Assembly: GCF_900094575.1 (NCBI RefSeq)
Contig: NZ_FMAE01000003.1
Span: forward strand, 372,001 to 436,000
DNA: 64,000 nt
Direction: 5' to 3'
DNA from: Bradyrhizobium yuanmingense
GTDB lineage: Bacteria > Pseudomonadota > Alphaproteobacteria > Rhizobiales > Xanthobacteraceae
Within the stretch, counting starts at the first letter, position 1; every line of letters starts with the position of its first letter. A model generated the notes under the pieces. The model saw only the letters and a list, made by a program, of their open reading frames with translations, did not search any database and had not been told where the DNA came from. This document shows positions 44,227 to 52,858 of the stretch, piece by piece. The position numbers and the translations under genes are program-made.

Positions 44227-45402
44227 ATGACCGATCATAGTCCGGAAACCGCAACAATCCCCACGAATGCGCAACGCGTCCTGGTCCTCCAGGGCGGCGG
44301 CGCGCTCGGCTCGTACCAGGCTGGCGCCTTCCAGGCGCTGTGTGGCTACGGCTTCGATCCGGAATGGGTCGCCGGCATCTCGATCGGCGCGGTCAATGCC
44401 GCCATCATCGCCGGCAACGAGGGGCACACCCGCGTCGAGCGGCTCAAGGAATTCTGGGAAATGGTGTCGGCCCCGGTGCCGTGGAAGCCGGTCGGCAAGA
44501 GCGACCGCAGCCGCGAGCTGTTCAATTCCACCAGTGCCGCGCTGATTGCGACGTTCGGCGTGCCCGGCTTCTTCACGCCACGCATTCCGCCGGCGCCGCT
44601 GTGGCCGCCGGGGCATCGCGAGGCCGAAAGCTATTACGATACCTCGCCGCTGAAGAGGACGCTGGAGCGACTCGTCGATTTCGACCGCATCAACGATCTG
44701 AAGACACGCCTGTCGGTCGGCGCGGTCGGCGTCACCTCGGGCAATTTCAGATATTTCGACAATTACGCGTTCAAGAAGCTCGGCAAGAAGATCGGCCCCG
44801 AGCACATCATGGCCTCCGGCGCGCTGCCGCCGGGCTTTCCCTCCGTCGTCATCGACGGCGAGCATTATTGGGACGGCGGCATCGCCTCCAACACTCCGCT
44901 CGACTACGTGCTCGATGCCGAGGTCGAACGCGACATGCTGATCTTTCAGGTCGATTTGTTTTCCGCGCGCGGCGACCTGCCGAACTCGCTGCTGGAGGCG
45001 GCCGAGCGCGAGAAGGACATCCGCTATTCCAGCCGCACGCGGATGAACACCGACAAGAACAAGCAGCTGCACAACGCCCGCAGGGCCGTGCGCGATCTGA
45101 TCGGCAAATTGCCGGACTATCTCAAGAACGATCCTTCCGTCGAATTCCTGGCGAAAGTGTCGCGCGAAAGCACCGTCACCGTGGTGCATCTGATCTACCG
45201 CAGCAAGAACTACGAATCCTCGTCCAAGGATTACGATTTCTCGCACATTGCCATGGTCGAGCATTGGGAGGCCGGCGTGCGTGACGTGCACCTGTCGATG
45301 CGCCACAAGGACTGGCTGGAGCGGCCGCAGTCCGGCGAGACCATGGTGACCTACGATCTCACGGGGGACGTCACCGCGCCCCCGGCAAAAAGGAGCGAAT
45401 AG
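44227..45402 (+). CDS. Patatin-like phospholipase (with DUF3734-type C-terminus)
   Basis: A 391-residue patatin-fold lipid hydrolase. The oxyanion loop LQGGGALGSY (21-30), nucleophile Ser52 in GISIG (50-54), and catalytic Asp216 in YWDGGIAS are intact. The C-terminal part from about 270 resembles DUF3734, which is linked to patatins. The start at 44227 (MTDHSP) avoids a poorly supported upstream extension. bdhA follows after 1 bp with AGGAG inside the patatin end, so the two are co-expressed. The pairing hints at poly-3-hydroxybutyrate or lipid turnover; this is inference. Confidence 0.9.
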   Translation: MTDHSPETATIPTNAQRVLVLQGGGALGSYQAGAFQALCGYGFDPEWVAGISIGAVNAAIIAGNEGHTRVERLKEFWEMVSAPVPWKPVGKSDRSRELFNSTSAALIATFGVPGFFTPRIPPAPLWPPGHREAESYYDTSPLKRTLERLVDFDRINDLKTRLSVGAVGVTSGNFRYFDNYAFKKLGKKIGPEHIMASGALPPGFPSVVIDGEHYWDGGIASNTPLDYVLDAEVERDMLIFQVDLFSARGDLPNSLLEAAEREKDIRYSSRTRMNTDKNKQLHNARRAVRDLIGKLPDYLKNDPSVEFLAKVSRESTVTVVHLIYRSKNYESSSKDYDFSHIAMVEHWEAGVRDVHLSMRHKDWLERPQSGETMVTYDLTGDVTAPPAKRSE

Positions 45403-45403
45403 A

Positions 45404-46192
45404 ATGGGTACTCTGTCAGGCAAGAACGCCGTCGTGACCGGATCGACCAGCGGCATCGGGCTCGCTTACGCGCGCGCCTTCGCCGGCGCCGGTGCCAACG
45501 TCGTCATCAACGGTTTCGGCTCGCCGGAGGAAATCGAGAAGGAGCGCGCCAAGATCGAATCCGATTTCGGCGTCAAGGCGGTCTACTCGCCCGCCGACAT
45601 GACCAAGCCCGCCGAGGTCGCCGGCATGATCGCGCTTGGCGAGAAGACGTTCGGCTCGGTCGACATCCTCGTCAACAATGCCGGCATCCAGTTCGTCTCG
45701 CCGATCGAGGAATTCCCGCCGGAGAAATGGGACCAGATCATCGCGATCAATCTGTCCTCGGCCTTCCACGCCATCCGCGCCGCGGTGCCCGGCATGAAGA
45801 AGAAGGGCTGGGGCCGCATCATCAACACGGCGTCGGCGCACTCGCTGGTGGCCTCGCCATTCAAGTCGGCCTACGTCTCGGCCAAGCACGGCATCGCCGG
45901 CCTCACCAAGACCGTGGCGCTGGAAGTCGCGACCCACAAGATCACCTGCAACTGCATCAGCCCCGGCTACGTCTGGACCCCGCTGGTCGAGAAGCAGATC
46001 CCCGACACGATGAGGGCGCGCAATCTGACGCGCGAGCAGGTCATCAACGATGTGCTGCTCGATGCGCAGCCGACCAAGGAGTTCGTCACCTCCGAGCAGG
46101 TCGCCGCGCTCGCGCTGTTCCTGTGCAGCGACGACGCCGCCCAGATCACCGGCACCAACCTCTCGATCGACGGCGGCTGGACCGCGGAGTAA
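45404..46192 (+). CDS. bdhA: 3-hydroxybutyrate dehydrogenase
   Basis: A 262-residue SDR enzyme that converts 3-hydroxybutyrate to acetoacetate with NAD. The cofactor motif TGSTSGIG (12-19), NNAG (91-94), catalytic Ser144, Tyr157 and Lys161 (YVSAK) are present. ITCNCISPGYVWTPLVEKQI and DAQPTKEFVTSEQVA are strong bdhA signatures. It is the second gene of the patatin-bdhA pair. A dispersed repeat follows. Confidence 0.93.
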   Translation: MGTLSGKNAVVTGSTSGIGLAYARAFAGAGANVVINGFGSPEEIEKERAKIESDFGVKAVYSPADMTKPAEVAGMIALGEKTFGSVDILVNNAGIQFVSPIEEFPPEKWDQIIAINLSSAFHAIRAAVPGMKKKGWGRIINTASAHSLVASPFKSAYVSAKHGIAGLTKTVALEVATHKITCNCISPGYVWTPLVEKQIPDTMRARNLTREQVINDVLLDAQPTKEFVTSEQVAALALFLCSDDAAQITGTNLSIDGGWTAE

Positions 46193-46213
46193 TTCGTGCC
46201 GACCTGACAACTC

Positions 46214-46324
46214 TCGGTCATGCCCCGCGAAGGCGGGGCATCCAGTACACCGCGGCCTCTCGGTTAATCACAGCCGCCTCGGAGTACTGGATCGCCCGGT
46301 CAAGCCGGGCGATGACAGCGAGAG
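46214..46324. repeat. Dispersed intergenic repeat, copy 2
   Basis: The element is built of GTCATGCCCCGCG/CGCGGGGCAT arms, AGTACACCGCGGC, a middle part with TACTGGATCGCCCGG, and AAGCCGGGCGATGACAGCGAG. It matches the outer blocks of the element at 31808-31987, without its inner insert. It fills the gap between two convergent genes. Confidence 0.7.
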
Positions 46325-46348
46325 TGGATCGGCGTTTTCGATCGTCGT

Positions 46349-47707
46349 CTATTTGCCGAACGCCAGCACGTGCAGCCCGAGCCGCTGCCGCACGATCCAG
46401 AACAACAGCACCGTCTCGAAGGTGAGGGAGATCGAGGTCGCGGCCGCCGCGCCATGGCCGCCGTAGCGCGGCACCAGCGCGATGCAGAGCACGAGGTTCA
46501 TCATGAAGGCTAGCGCATAGGCGAGCGCGCAGATCTTCTGCTGGCCGAGCATGTTGAGCAGGCGCTCGACCGGCCCGATCGCAGAGCGGACCACGAGCCC
46601 GATCGCGGCGACGAACATGATGTCGTAGCCGACGGTGAATTGCGGCCCGAACAGCCAGAGCAGCGGCTTGCCGAGCGCGAGCAGCACGATGGTCGCGGCC
46701 AGCGACGGCCAGAACGTCCAGGTGATGGCATGCGCGACGTAGGCCGACAGGCGCGCCTTGTCGCCGCTGGCATTGTATTCGGCGAAGCGGTGTGCCGTCG
46801 TAGCTGACATCGCGTAGTGGATGAACGAGACCAGCGCCAGCGTCTTCACCACGGCGAAATAGACGCCGACCTCGTCCGAGGGACGGAATTGCTGCAGCAC
46901 CAGCACGTCGGTGTAGGACAGGAGCAGGTAGAAGCTCTCGACCAGCAGGATCGGTAGCGAGACGGCGAGCCAGCCCTTGACGTCATAGGCCTTCGGTCCC
47001 GGTGTGATGTGATCGGCGAGCTTGCGGTTCAGCACCACCATCTGCCCGGCCATCGCGATCCATACCGCGCAAAGGCTCGCCACCATCGCGGCGACGGCGC
47101 CGAGGTGATAGCCGAGCAGGAAAGCGAGCGCCGTGATGCCGATGATCAGCGCCTGGCGGATGATGAATTGCGGCATCAGGCCGAGCTGCATCCAGTCGTG
47201 CGAGCGCGCGATGCCGTCCTGGGTGTTGGCGACCACGAAAGCGGGCAGCGTCATGCAGCCGATATAGAGCGGCAGCACCTCGGCGGGATCGATCCAGGGC
47301 GACAGCAATTTGACGATGCCAGCAAGGCCGAGCGACGTCAGCGTGGACACGGCAAAGGTCAGCCAGCGGCTGCCGGACAGGAAGCCGCGCAGCAGCGCGT
47401 GCGCGCCGTTGGCGCGGTACTCCGGAATGATTTTCTGCGCGGAGGCCGAGATGCCGAAATCCATCATGCTGCCGAGCAGCAGCACCCAGGTCCAGACATA
47501 GACGTAGATGCCGTAATCGGACGTGCCCATCCAGCGCGCCAGCAGCACCTGCGAGACATAAGCGAGGCCGGCGCTGATGACGCGGATGATGAAGATGGTG
47601 CCGGCGAGCCGGCGCGTCAGCGACGCCTCGCTCGATCCGCCCGCGAGCCTGGCGCGCAGCCGCGCGATCAGCCCGGCCGGTCCGGTCGTTGCGGGTGGTG
47701 CATCCAT
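46349..47707 (-). CDS. Polysaccharide/lipopolysaccharide biosynthesis flippase (MATE-like fold)
   Basis: About 452 residues with around twelve to fourteen hydrophobic segments starting at about residue 36 (RLAGTIFIIRVISAGLAYVS). The pattern fits the polysaccharide transport/flippase family, which moves lipid-linked sugars across the inner membrane. Segments such as LLARWMGTSDYGIYVYVWTW support the family. ATG 47707 (MDAPPATT) is used; ATG 47767 would add 20 residues. No glycosyltransferases are nearby, so the glycan is unknown. Confidence 0.85.
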   Translation of the reverse strand: MDAPPATTGPAGLIARLRARLAGGSSEASLTRRLAGTIFIIRVISAGLAYVSQVLLARWMGTSDYGIYVYVWTWVLLLGSMMDFGISASAQKIIPEYRANGAHALLRGFLSGSRWLTFAVSTLTSLGLAGIVKLLSPWIDPAEVLPLYIGCMTLPAFVVANTQDGIARSHDWMQLGLMPQFIIRQALIIGITALAFLLGYHLGAVAAMVASLCAVWIAMAGQMVVLNRKLADHITPGPKAYDVKGWLAVSLPILLVESFYLLLSYTDVLVLQQFRPSDEVGVYFAVVKTLALVSFIHYAMSATTAHRFAEYNASGDKARLSAYVAHAITWTFWPSLAATIVLLALGKPLLWLFGPQFTVGYDIMFVAAIGLVVRSAIGPVERLLNMLGQQKICALAYALAFMMNLVLCIALVPRYGGHGAAAATSISLTFETVLLFWIVRQRLGLHVLAFGK

Positions 47708-47792
47708 CACGGCCAATTCGAACAATCCCCAGCGACCTGCAGCGGCAGGCGAGGGATTAGCAACCATTCGTTAAGATTCGGTTGGGCGGACG

Positions 47793-48632
47793 CTAGTTCA
47801 AATTCGTGTTGAACTCGTACGCCTTCTCCGGCCCGACCAGCGTGAACTTCAGCGCGGCGCCCTCGGGCTTGGCGCCCGGCGGCAATCCGTCGAGCTCGAA
47901 CGAGAAGCGCACGACCCCGGGCGGGCTGGGCTGCACCGGCGCCGGAATCGGCAGCGCCCAATCGGGTGTCGGGCCTTCCACGAACAGATTGACCTTGCGG
48001 CTGTCCGGCGCCACCACATCGACCACTACGTTCTTGGGCCCGTCCCGCTTGACGTCGCGAATGGTGAGCGGATTGGGGTCGCCGATATTGGCGGGCTTCG
48101 GCACGGTGTCGAGCGCGGCACGCAAGTTCGCGTCCTCGGTCGAGGCGACGCTGTTGAAGCCGAGCTCGGCGCTGGCCTCTACGGGAATGCAGAGCTTCTC
48201 GCACACCGCGTAGTTGATCTCGGCCCTCAAGGTCACCGGCTTGTCTGCAGCCTTGGCGACGATGCGCAGGGGCAGCACGACTTGGTCGCGATAGCCGATG
48301 GAATGGCCGCCCGCGCCGTCGTCGAACTTCAGCGGCGCCGGCCACATCACCGTCACCGCCTCGACATTGTCGGACTTGGAGAAGTCGAACCGGGGTGGAA
48401 CGCCGGAATCGCCGGGCGACCGCCAGTAGGTCTTCCAGCCGGGCTGCAGCTGGAAGGCGATACCGCCGAGCAGCACCGCGCCGCTGCGCGAGCCCGCCAG
48501 GAGCCGCACCGCGGAATGTCCATCGCGCTGCCAAGGCGATGCGTCATCGGCACGGGCCGCGATAGCCAACGACGACGCGAGCAGGGTTGTCGCGACGCCA
48601 ATCGCCGCACGCAGGGGAACAATGCTGGACAT
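47793..48632 (-). CDS. Secreted protein with DsbD N-terminal (thiol-disulfide) domain
   Basis: A 279-residue periplasmic protein. A signal peptide spans about 1-28 (SLAIAARA^D). A DsbD N-terminal-like domain follows at about 35-165 with GWKTYWRSPGDSG, the typical loop, and a Cys pair in NYAVCEKLCIPVEA. The membrane and thioredoxin domains of full DsbD are absent. It could receive electrons from another thiol exporter. It lies near yqgE but on the opposite strand. Confidence 0.85.
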   Translation of the reverse strand: MSSIVPLRAAIGVATTLLASSLAIAARADDASPWQRDGHSAVRLLAGSRSGAVLLGGIAFQLQPGWKTYWRSPGDSGVPPRFDFSKSDNVEAVTVMWPAPLKFDDGAGGHSIGYRDQVVLPLRIVAKAADKPVTLRAEINYAVCEKLCIPVEASAELGFNSVASTEDANLRAALDTVPKPANIGDPNPLTIRDVKRDGPKNVVVDVVAPDSRKVNLFVEGPTPDWALPIPAPVQPSPPGVVRFSFELDGLPPGAKPEGAALKFTLVGPEKAYEFNTNLN

Positions 48633-48774
48633 GGCACGTCTTTACAGGGTCACCCAGGGCCAAACCATTGAATTGCTTGTGATGGATGCACTCGAATCAA
48701 CTCGCCGCAAGCCTTGATTTGACAGCCGCCCGGCCCGACATCAGGATAGGAATTGAAACCGGAGTGCTCGAGCG

Positions 48775-49419
48775 ATGGCTCCCACAGGCAAGAGGACGGG
48801 CGAAAGCACCCGCAGCTCGGGCGCCGCGCTGCCCAGTTCCGGCGGCTATCTCGACGGCCGGCTCCTGATCGCAATGCCCGTGATGGGCGATTCCCGCTTC
48901 GAGCGCTCGGTGATCTATCTTTGCGCCCATTCGGCGGAGGGGGCGATGGGCATCATCGTGAACCACCCCGCCGGCAGCATCGATTTCCCCGAGCTCTTGC
49001 AGCAGCTCGGCATCATCAAGAAGGGCGAGCACATCAAGCTGCCGGAGAATGCCGAAAGTATGAAGGTGCTGCGGGGCGGGCCGGTCGACACCGGGCGCGG
49101 CTTCGTGCTGCATTCCAGCGACTTCTACATCGAGAACGCCACGCTGCGGATCGATGACGGCGTCTGCCTGACCGCGACGGTCGACATTCTGCGCGCCATC
49201 GCCAACGGCTCCGGCCCCAAGCACGCCATCCTCGCGCTCGGCTATGCCGGCTGGGCGCCGGGCCAGCTCGAGACGGAGATCCAGAGCAACGGCTGGCTGC
49301 ATTGCGACGCGGACGCGGATCTGATTTTCGGCGACGACGTCGACGACAAGTACAACCGCGCTTTGCAGAAGATCGGCATCGACCCCGGCATGCTCTCGAA
49401 CGAGGCCGGGCACGCGTAG
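48775..49419 (+). CDS. YqgE/AlgH family protein
   Basis: A 214-residue protein of the UPF0301/DUF179 fold. Features: [26 protein letters not shown] (split as [15 protein letters not shown] and [10 protein letters not shown], about 25-50), [27 protein letters not shown] and [12 protein letters not shown]. The exact function is unknown. The N-terminus is about 20 residues longer than common homologues; ATG 48775 is preceded by GCTCGAGCG. Confidence 0.92.
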   Translation: MAPTGKRTGESTRSSGAALPSSGGYLDGRLLIAMPVMGDSRFERSVIYLCAHSAEGAMGIIVNHPAGSIDFPELLQQLGIIKKGEHIKLPENAESMKVLRGGPVDTGRGFVLHSSDFYIENATLRIDDGVCLTATVDILRAIANGSGPKHAILALGYAGWAPGQLETEIQSNGWLHCDADADLIFGDDVDDKYNRALQKIGIDPGMLSNEAGHA

Positions 49420-49442
49420 CTGGTGCTGCAACACTCTCAGCT

Positions 49443-49625
49443 GTCGTCCCGGACAAGCGCGCCAAGCGCGCGCAGTCCGGGACCCATAACCCAAGGGAGC
49501 AGTTCGAGGCAGGCTGGTCACCACGAGTCTTCGCCAAACCACTCCCTGTGGTTATGGGTCCCGGATCGGCGCTTCGCGCCGGACAACGCTACGCGTTGCC
49601 CAGCGCTCCGCTTGTCCGGGACGAC
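49443..49625. repeat. Nested palindromic repeat element of about 183 bp
   Basis: The outer arms are a perfect 17-bp inverted repeat: GTCGTCCCGGACAAGCG (49443-49459) and CGCTTGTCCGGGACGAC (49609-49625). An inner perfect 15-bp pair lies at 49476-49490 (TCCGGGACCCATAAC) and 49551-49565. A third pair, AGGGAG/CTCCCT (about 49494-49499 and 49542-49547), is inside. It fills the gap between convergent yqgE and the dioxygenase gene. Confidence 0.8.
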
Positions 49626-49654
49626 GACCGAATTTGTGGCTACTCCGACCCGGC

Positions 49655-50542
49655 CTACTCCGCCGCCTGCTGCTGCACCGTCGGCTCCGTCCCCGCCACC
49701 GTCGCGCGGCGCATGTCGCGGGGCTGGGACTGGTCGTAGCGGCGGACGCGGTGCATGGTCTGGCGGTTGTCCCACATCACGAGGTCATGCAGCTTCCATT
49801 TGTGCACGTAGACGAACTCGGGTTGCGTGGCGTGCTCGGTCAGATCGCGCAGCAATAGCCGCCCCTCGGGCATGCTCATGCCGACGACCTTGCCGGCATG
49901 CGATGACAGATACAGCGACTTGCGGCGATGCACGGGGTGCGTGCGCACCAGCCGTTGCAGCACCGGCTTGAACATCTCCTTCTCTTCGTCGGTGTATTCG
50001 GTGAAGCCGAGCGATCCCCGCGAATACATCAGCGAATGCTCGCAGACGAGATCCTCGATCTCCGCCTTGGTCTCGTCGTCGAGCGCGTCATAGGCCGCGC
50101 GCATGTCGGCGAACTCGGTGTTGCCGCCCTTCGGGTTCACCACGCGCGCCGATAGCAGCGAGAATTTTGCGGGGATCGGACGGAACGAGCTGTCCGAGTG
50201 CCACAGGCAATTGCCGAGGTTGAACAGATTGGCGCGGCTGTCCTTGGGCAGCGGCTTGCCGTCCTTGCCGAGGTTGGAGACGTCGTTCAGGCCTGAGGTG
50301 AGGCGGTGTTCATCCGCCTTGGTGATGTTGCCGCCGCGCGCCTCCTCGCGCTGGCCAAAATTCAGCGCGAATGCCATCTGCTGCTCGTCGGTGATGTCCT
50401 GGTCGTGGAAGACGAGCACCGCGTACTTGTCCATGGCGGCCTCGATCTCGCGCGCCTGATCCGGCGTGAGCGGCTTGCGCAAGTCGAGGCCGGACACCTC
50501 GCCGACGAAATGTTTCTGAAGCTGCCGGATGGCGATGGTCAT
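49655..50542 (-). CDS. TauD/TfdA family Fe(II)/2-oxoglutarate dioxygenase
   Basis: A 295-residue non-heme iron oxygenase. His115 and Asp117 (CLWHSDSSF) and the distal His in DNRQTMHRVRRYD form the metal triad; Arg in QPRDMRR binds 2-oxoglutarate. The start IAIRQLQKHFVGEVSGLDL and SRGSLGFTEY match TfdA-like members that split aryl-ether herbicides or related acids; the substrate is unproven. It lies 96 bp downstream of an SDR gene on the same strand, and a second SDR is divergent from that one. Confidence 0.92.
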   Translation of the reverse strand: MTIAIRQLQKHFVGEVSGLDLRKPLTPDQAREIEAAMDKYAVLVFHDQDITDEQQMAFALNFGQREEARGGNITKADEHRLTSGLNDVSNLGKDGKPLPKDSRANLFNLGNCLWHSDSSFRPIPAKFSLLSARVVNPKGGNTEFADMRAAYDALDDETKAEIEDLVCEHSLMYSRGSLGFTEYTDEEKEMFKPVLQRLVRTHPVHRRKSLYLSSHAGKVVGMSMPEGRLLLRDLTEHATQPEFVYVHKWKLHDLVMWDNRQTMHRVRRYDQSQPRDMRRATVAGTEPTVQQQAAE

Positions 50543-50638
50543 TGCGTTCCTCCCGCATCTACGAGCGGTTTCCCCGCTCTGTTTGTGGAAAAAATGACTC
50601 CCGCATCCGGCGATGTCAACGCGCCGCGCGCATGGCTC

Positions 50639-51418
50639 TCACGCGTTCCGCGCCATCAGCCCGCCATCGACCGGGATCACCGCGCCGGTGAGGAAGGACG
50701 CCGCCGGAAGGCACAGGCTCAGCGTCATATGCGCGACCTCTTCAGGGTCGCCGTAGCGGCCGAGTGCGGTGCGGCGCTTGGCGTAGATGGTCTTGTGCTC
50801 CTCCGGGATGCGGTCGGTGATTTTTGTGCGGATCGGTCCGGGGCAGATGCAGTTGACGGTGATGCCCTCGCGGCCGAGCTCCACCGCCAGCGAGCGGGTG
50901 AGGCTCACGACGCCGCCCTTCGCGGCCGAATACGGGCTGTGCAATGCGGTGGCGCCGAGCGCCTCGGTCGAGGCGATGTTGACGATGCGGGGACTCTTCG
51001 ACTTGCGCAAGTGCGGCAGCGCGGCGCGGATGATGCGTGGGTGCGCCGTCAGCATCACGGCGATGCCCTTCGCCCAGGCGTCCTCGTAGCCCTCATCGTC
51101 GATCGCGACGCGCACGGAGATGCCGGCATTGTTGACGACGATGTCGAGGGCGCCGAAATGCGCGGCGACATCGCCGACCACACGTTTGATTTCGCCGCCG
51201 TCGGCGACGTCGAGCTTCCACGCCCTTGCCGCGCCTCCGCTTGCCGCAATCTCCCTGGCGACGTCCTGCGCGCCTTGCTCGTCGAAATCGGTGACGGCGA
51301 CGTTCGCACCTTCGTTTCCGAACACGCGCGCTGTGGCGCGCCCCATGCCGCTGGCTGCGCCAGTGACGAGCACGGTGAGCCCCTTCACGGACCGGCTGAG
51401 CTCCCTGACGTCGGACAT
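50639..51418 (-). CDS. SDR family oxidoreductase
   Basis: A 259-residue short-chain dehydrogenase. The cofactor motif TGAASGMG (about 19-26), DVADG, NNAG, NIASTEA, catalytic Tyr-Lys in PYSAAKGG and the C-terminal PVDGGLMA are present. GAGGGAAC precedes ATG 51418 (MSDVREL). The substrate is unknown. It lies directly upstream of the dioxygenase gene (96 bp) and diverges from another SDR gene, so the three may form a small catabolic locus. Confidence 0.92.
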   Translation of the reverse strand: MSDVRELSRSVKGLTVLVTGAASGMGRATARVFGNEGANVAVTDFDEQGAQDVAREIAASGGAARAWKLDVADGGEIKRVVGDVAAHFGALDIVVNNAGISVRVAIDDEGYEDAWAKGIAVMLTAHPRIIRAALPHLRKSKSPRIVNIASTEALGATALHSPYSAAKGGVVSLTRSLAVELGREGITVNCICPGPIRTKITDRIPEEHKTIYAKRRTALGRYGDPEEVAHMTLSLCLPAASFLTGAVIPVDGGLMARNA

Positions 51419-51518
51419 GCTGTTCCCTCGCGCCGAGCTGGTTCTTGTTGTGATTGACAAGGCTGGCATCGATCCGCAGACAGGTCAAACAAGCAGAGAA
51501 CAAAAGGGGAGGCCGACA

Positions 51519-52256
51519 ATGGCAAATGAGCTCGATTACTCAGGCAAGCAGGTGCTGGTGGTCGGCGGTTCCAGCGGCATCGGCAACGGCATCGCGCAGG
51601 CCTTTCGCGCCAAGGGCGCAGCTGTTGCCGTCTGCGGCACGCGTGCTCGCGCAACGGAATATTCAGCCGACGAAGGCTCCGATCTCGAAGGTCTTGCTTA
51701 CGCGCAGCTCGATGTCGGCAATTCCGGTGCGATCGAAGCATTCAAGCCGTCGTTCGACCGTCTCGACATCCTGGTGCTCGCGCAGGGCGCGGTGATCTAC
51801 CGCCGCGGCGAATTCGAGATGGCGGGCTTCCGCAAGGTCGTCGAGATCAATCTGATGAGCCTGATGGCCTGCGCGACGCGCTTTCATTCCATGTTGCGGG
51901 ACGCGAAGGGCGCGCTGATCATCGTGTCCTCGACCGCGGCCTATCATTCCACCATGGGCAATCCCGCCTACAATGCCTCGAAGACCGGTGCGGTCGGATT
52001 GACGCGGACGCTGGGCGAGGCCTGGGCCGAGGACGGCATCCGCGTCAACGGCATCGCGCCAGGTCTCGTCGACACCAAGATGACGAAGGTGACGACCGAC
52101 AATCCGAAGCGGCTCGAAGGCGCGCTCGCACGCATCCCGCTGCGGCGATTGGGTACGCCGGCCGACATGGCGGGCGCGGCGCTGTTCCTGGCCTCGCCGC
52201 TGTCGTCCTACATCATCGGCCAGACGCTGGTCGTCGATGGCGGCCTGATTCTATAG
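51519..52256 (+). CDS. SDR family oxidoreductase
   Basis: A 245-residue short-chain dehydrogenase. The cofactor motif is VGGSSGIG (15-22, VGG instead of TGG), then LAQGAVIYRR (in place of NNAG), SSTAAYHS, catalytic Tyr-Lys in YNASKTGA, and VVDGGLIL at the end. GGGGAGG lies 8 bp before ATG 51519; a longer open frame upstream overlaps the divergent SDR and is rejected. The substrate is unknown. Confidence 0.92.
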   Translation: MANELDYSGKQVLVVGGSSGIGNGIAQAFRAKGAAVAVCGTRARATEYSADEGSDLEGLAYAQLDVGNSGAIEAFKPSFDRLDILVLAQGAVIYRRGEFEMAGFRKVVEINLMSLMACATRFHSMLRDAKGALIIVSSTAAYHSTMGNPAYNASKTGAVGLTRTLGEAWAEDGIRVNGIAPGLVDTKMTKVTTDNPKRLEGALARIPLRRLGTPADMAGAALFLASPLSSYIIGQTLVVDGGLIL

Positions 52257-52320
52257 GAGAGCCTAAGGAACCGCGCTGCGTCTGATCGGTTACTTCGGCT
52301 GACCACCGAGGAGGATCATC

Positions 52321-52695
52321 ATGGACACGGATCGGATTGTTGGATCGGCGAAGGAATATGCCGGACGCGCGGAAGGCGCGATCGGAGACATGGCAGGCGA
52401 TGCCAAGACGCAGGCGTCGGGCAAGGCGCGGGAAGCCGCGGGCACGGTGCAGAATCTCTACGGCCAGGCCAAGGATGCCGTGCGCGACGCCACGGACACC
52501 GCCGCGGGCTATGCCAAGGACGCCTACGAGAACAGTGGTGAGACTTTCCGCGACGGCTCGAAGGCCATTGCGCAGAAGGTGCAGGACAATCCGCTCGGCG
52601 CGCTGCTGGTTGCCGGCGGCATCGGCTTCGCGCTGGCGCTGCTGATGTCGCGTCCCGCCCGCCGCCCGCCGTCACGCTGGCGCTATTACGGCTAG
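52321..52695 (+). CDS. CsbD-like protein with C-terminal membrane helix
   Basis: A 124-residue protein. The N-terminal half has CsbD/DUF883-style helical repeats (GSAKEYAGRAEGAIGDMAGDAK, split as GSAKEYAGRAEG and DMAGDAK; later GQAKDAVRDATDTAAGYAKDAY). The end is NPLGALLVAGGIGFALALLMSRPARR, one Gly-rich membrane helix with a basic tail. GAGGATCATC lies before the ATG. It looks like a stress-induced inner-membrane helical protein, similar in plan to the protein at 25399-25770. A 23-bp hairpin follows. Confidence 0.8.
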   Translation: MDTDRIVGSAKEYAGRAEGAIGDMAGDAKTQASGKAREAAGTVQNLYGQAKDAVRDATDTAAGYAKDAYENSGETFRDGSKAIAQKVQDNPLGALLVAGGIGFALALLMSRPARRPPSRWRYYG

Positions 52696-52718
52696 TTGCC
52701 GAAACGCCTGTCACGCGT

Positions 52719-52767
52719 GCCCCGGCTCAGCGATGCAGCGTGAGACGCTGCATCGCTGAGCCGGGGC
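52719..52767. repeat. Perfect 23-bp inverted repeat (hairpin)
   Basis: The left arm 52719-52741 starts GCCCCGGCTCAGCGATGCAG and the right arm 52745-52767 is its exact reverse complement, with a GAG loop. CATCTTTTCTG follows. It lies 3' of the CsbD-like gene (plus) and of the convergent DUF459 gene (minus), so it may act as a shared terminator, or be a mobile palindrome. Confidence 0.8.
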
Positions 52768-52858
52768 CATCTTTTCTGAATGCCGCGCGAATTGGGTCCC
52801 GACTCTGCGCCGCATCACCAGAAGGTGCAGCGTCGCGTCCGGGACACGAGATCTTACC

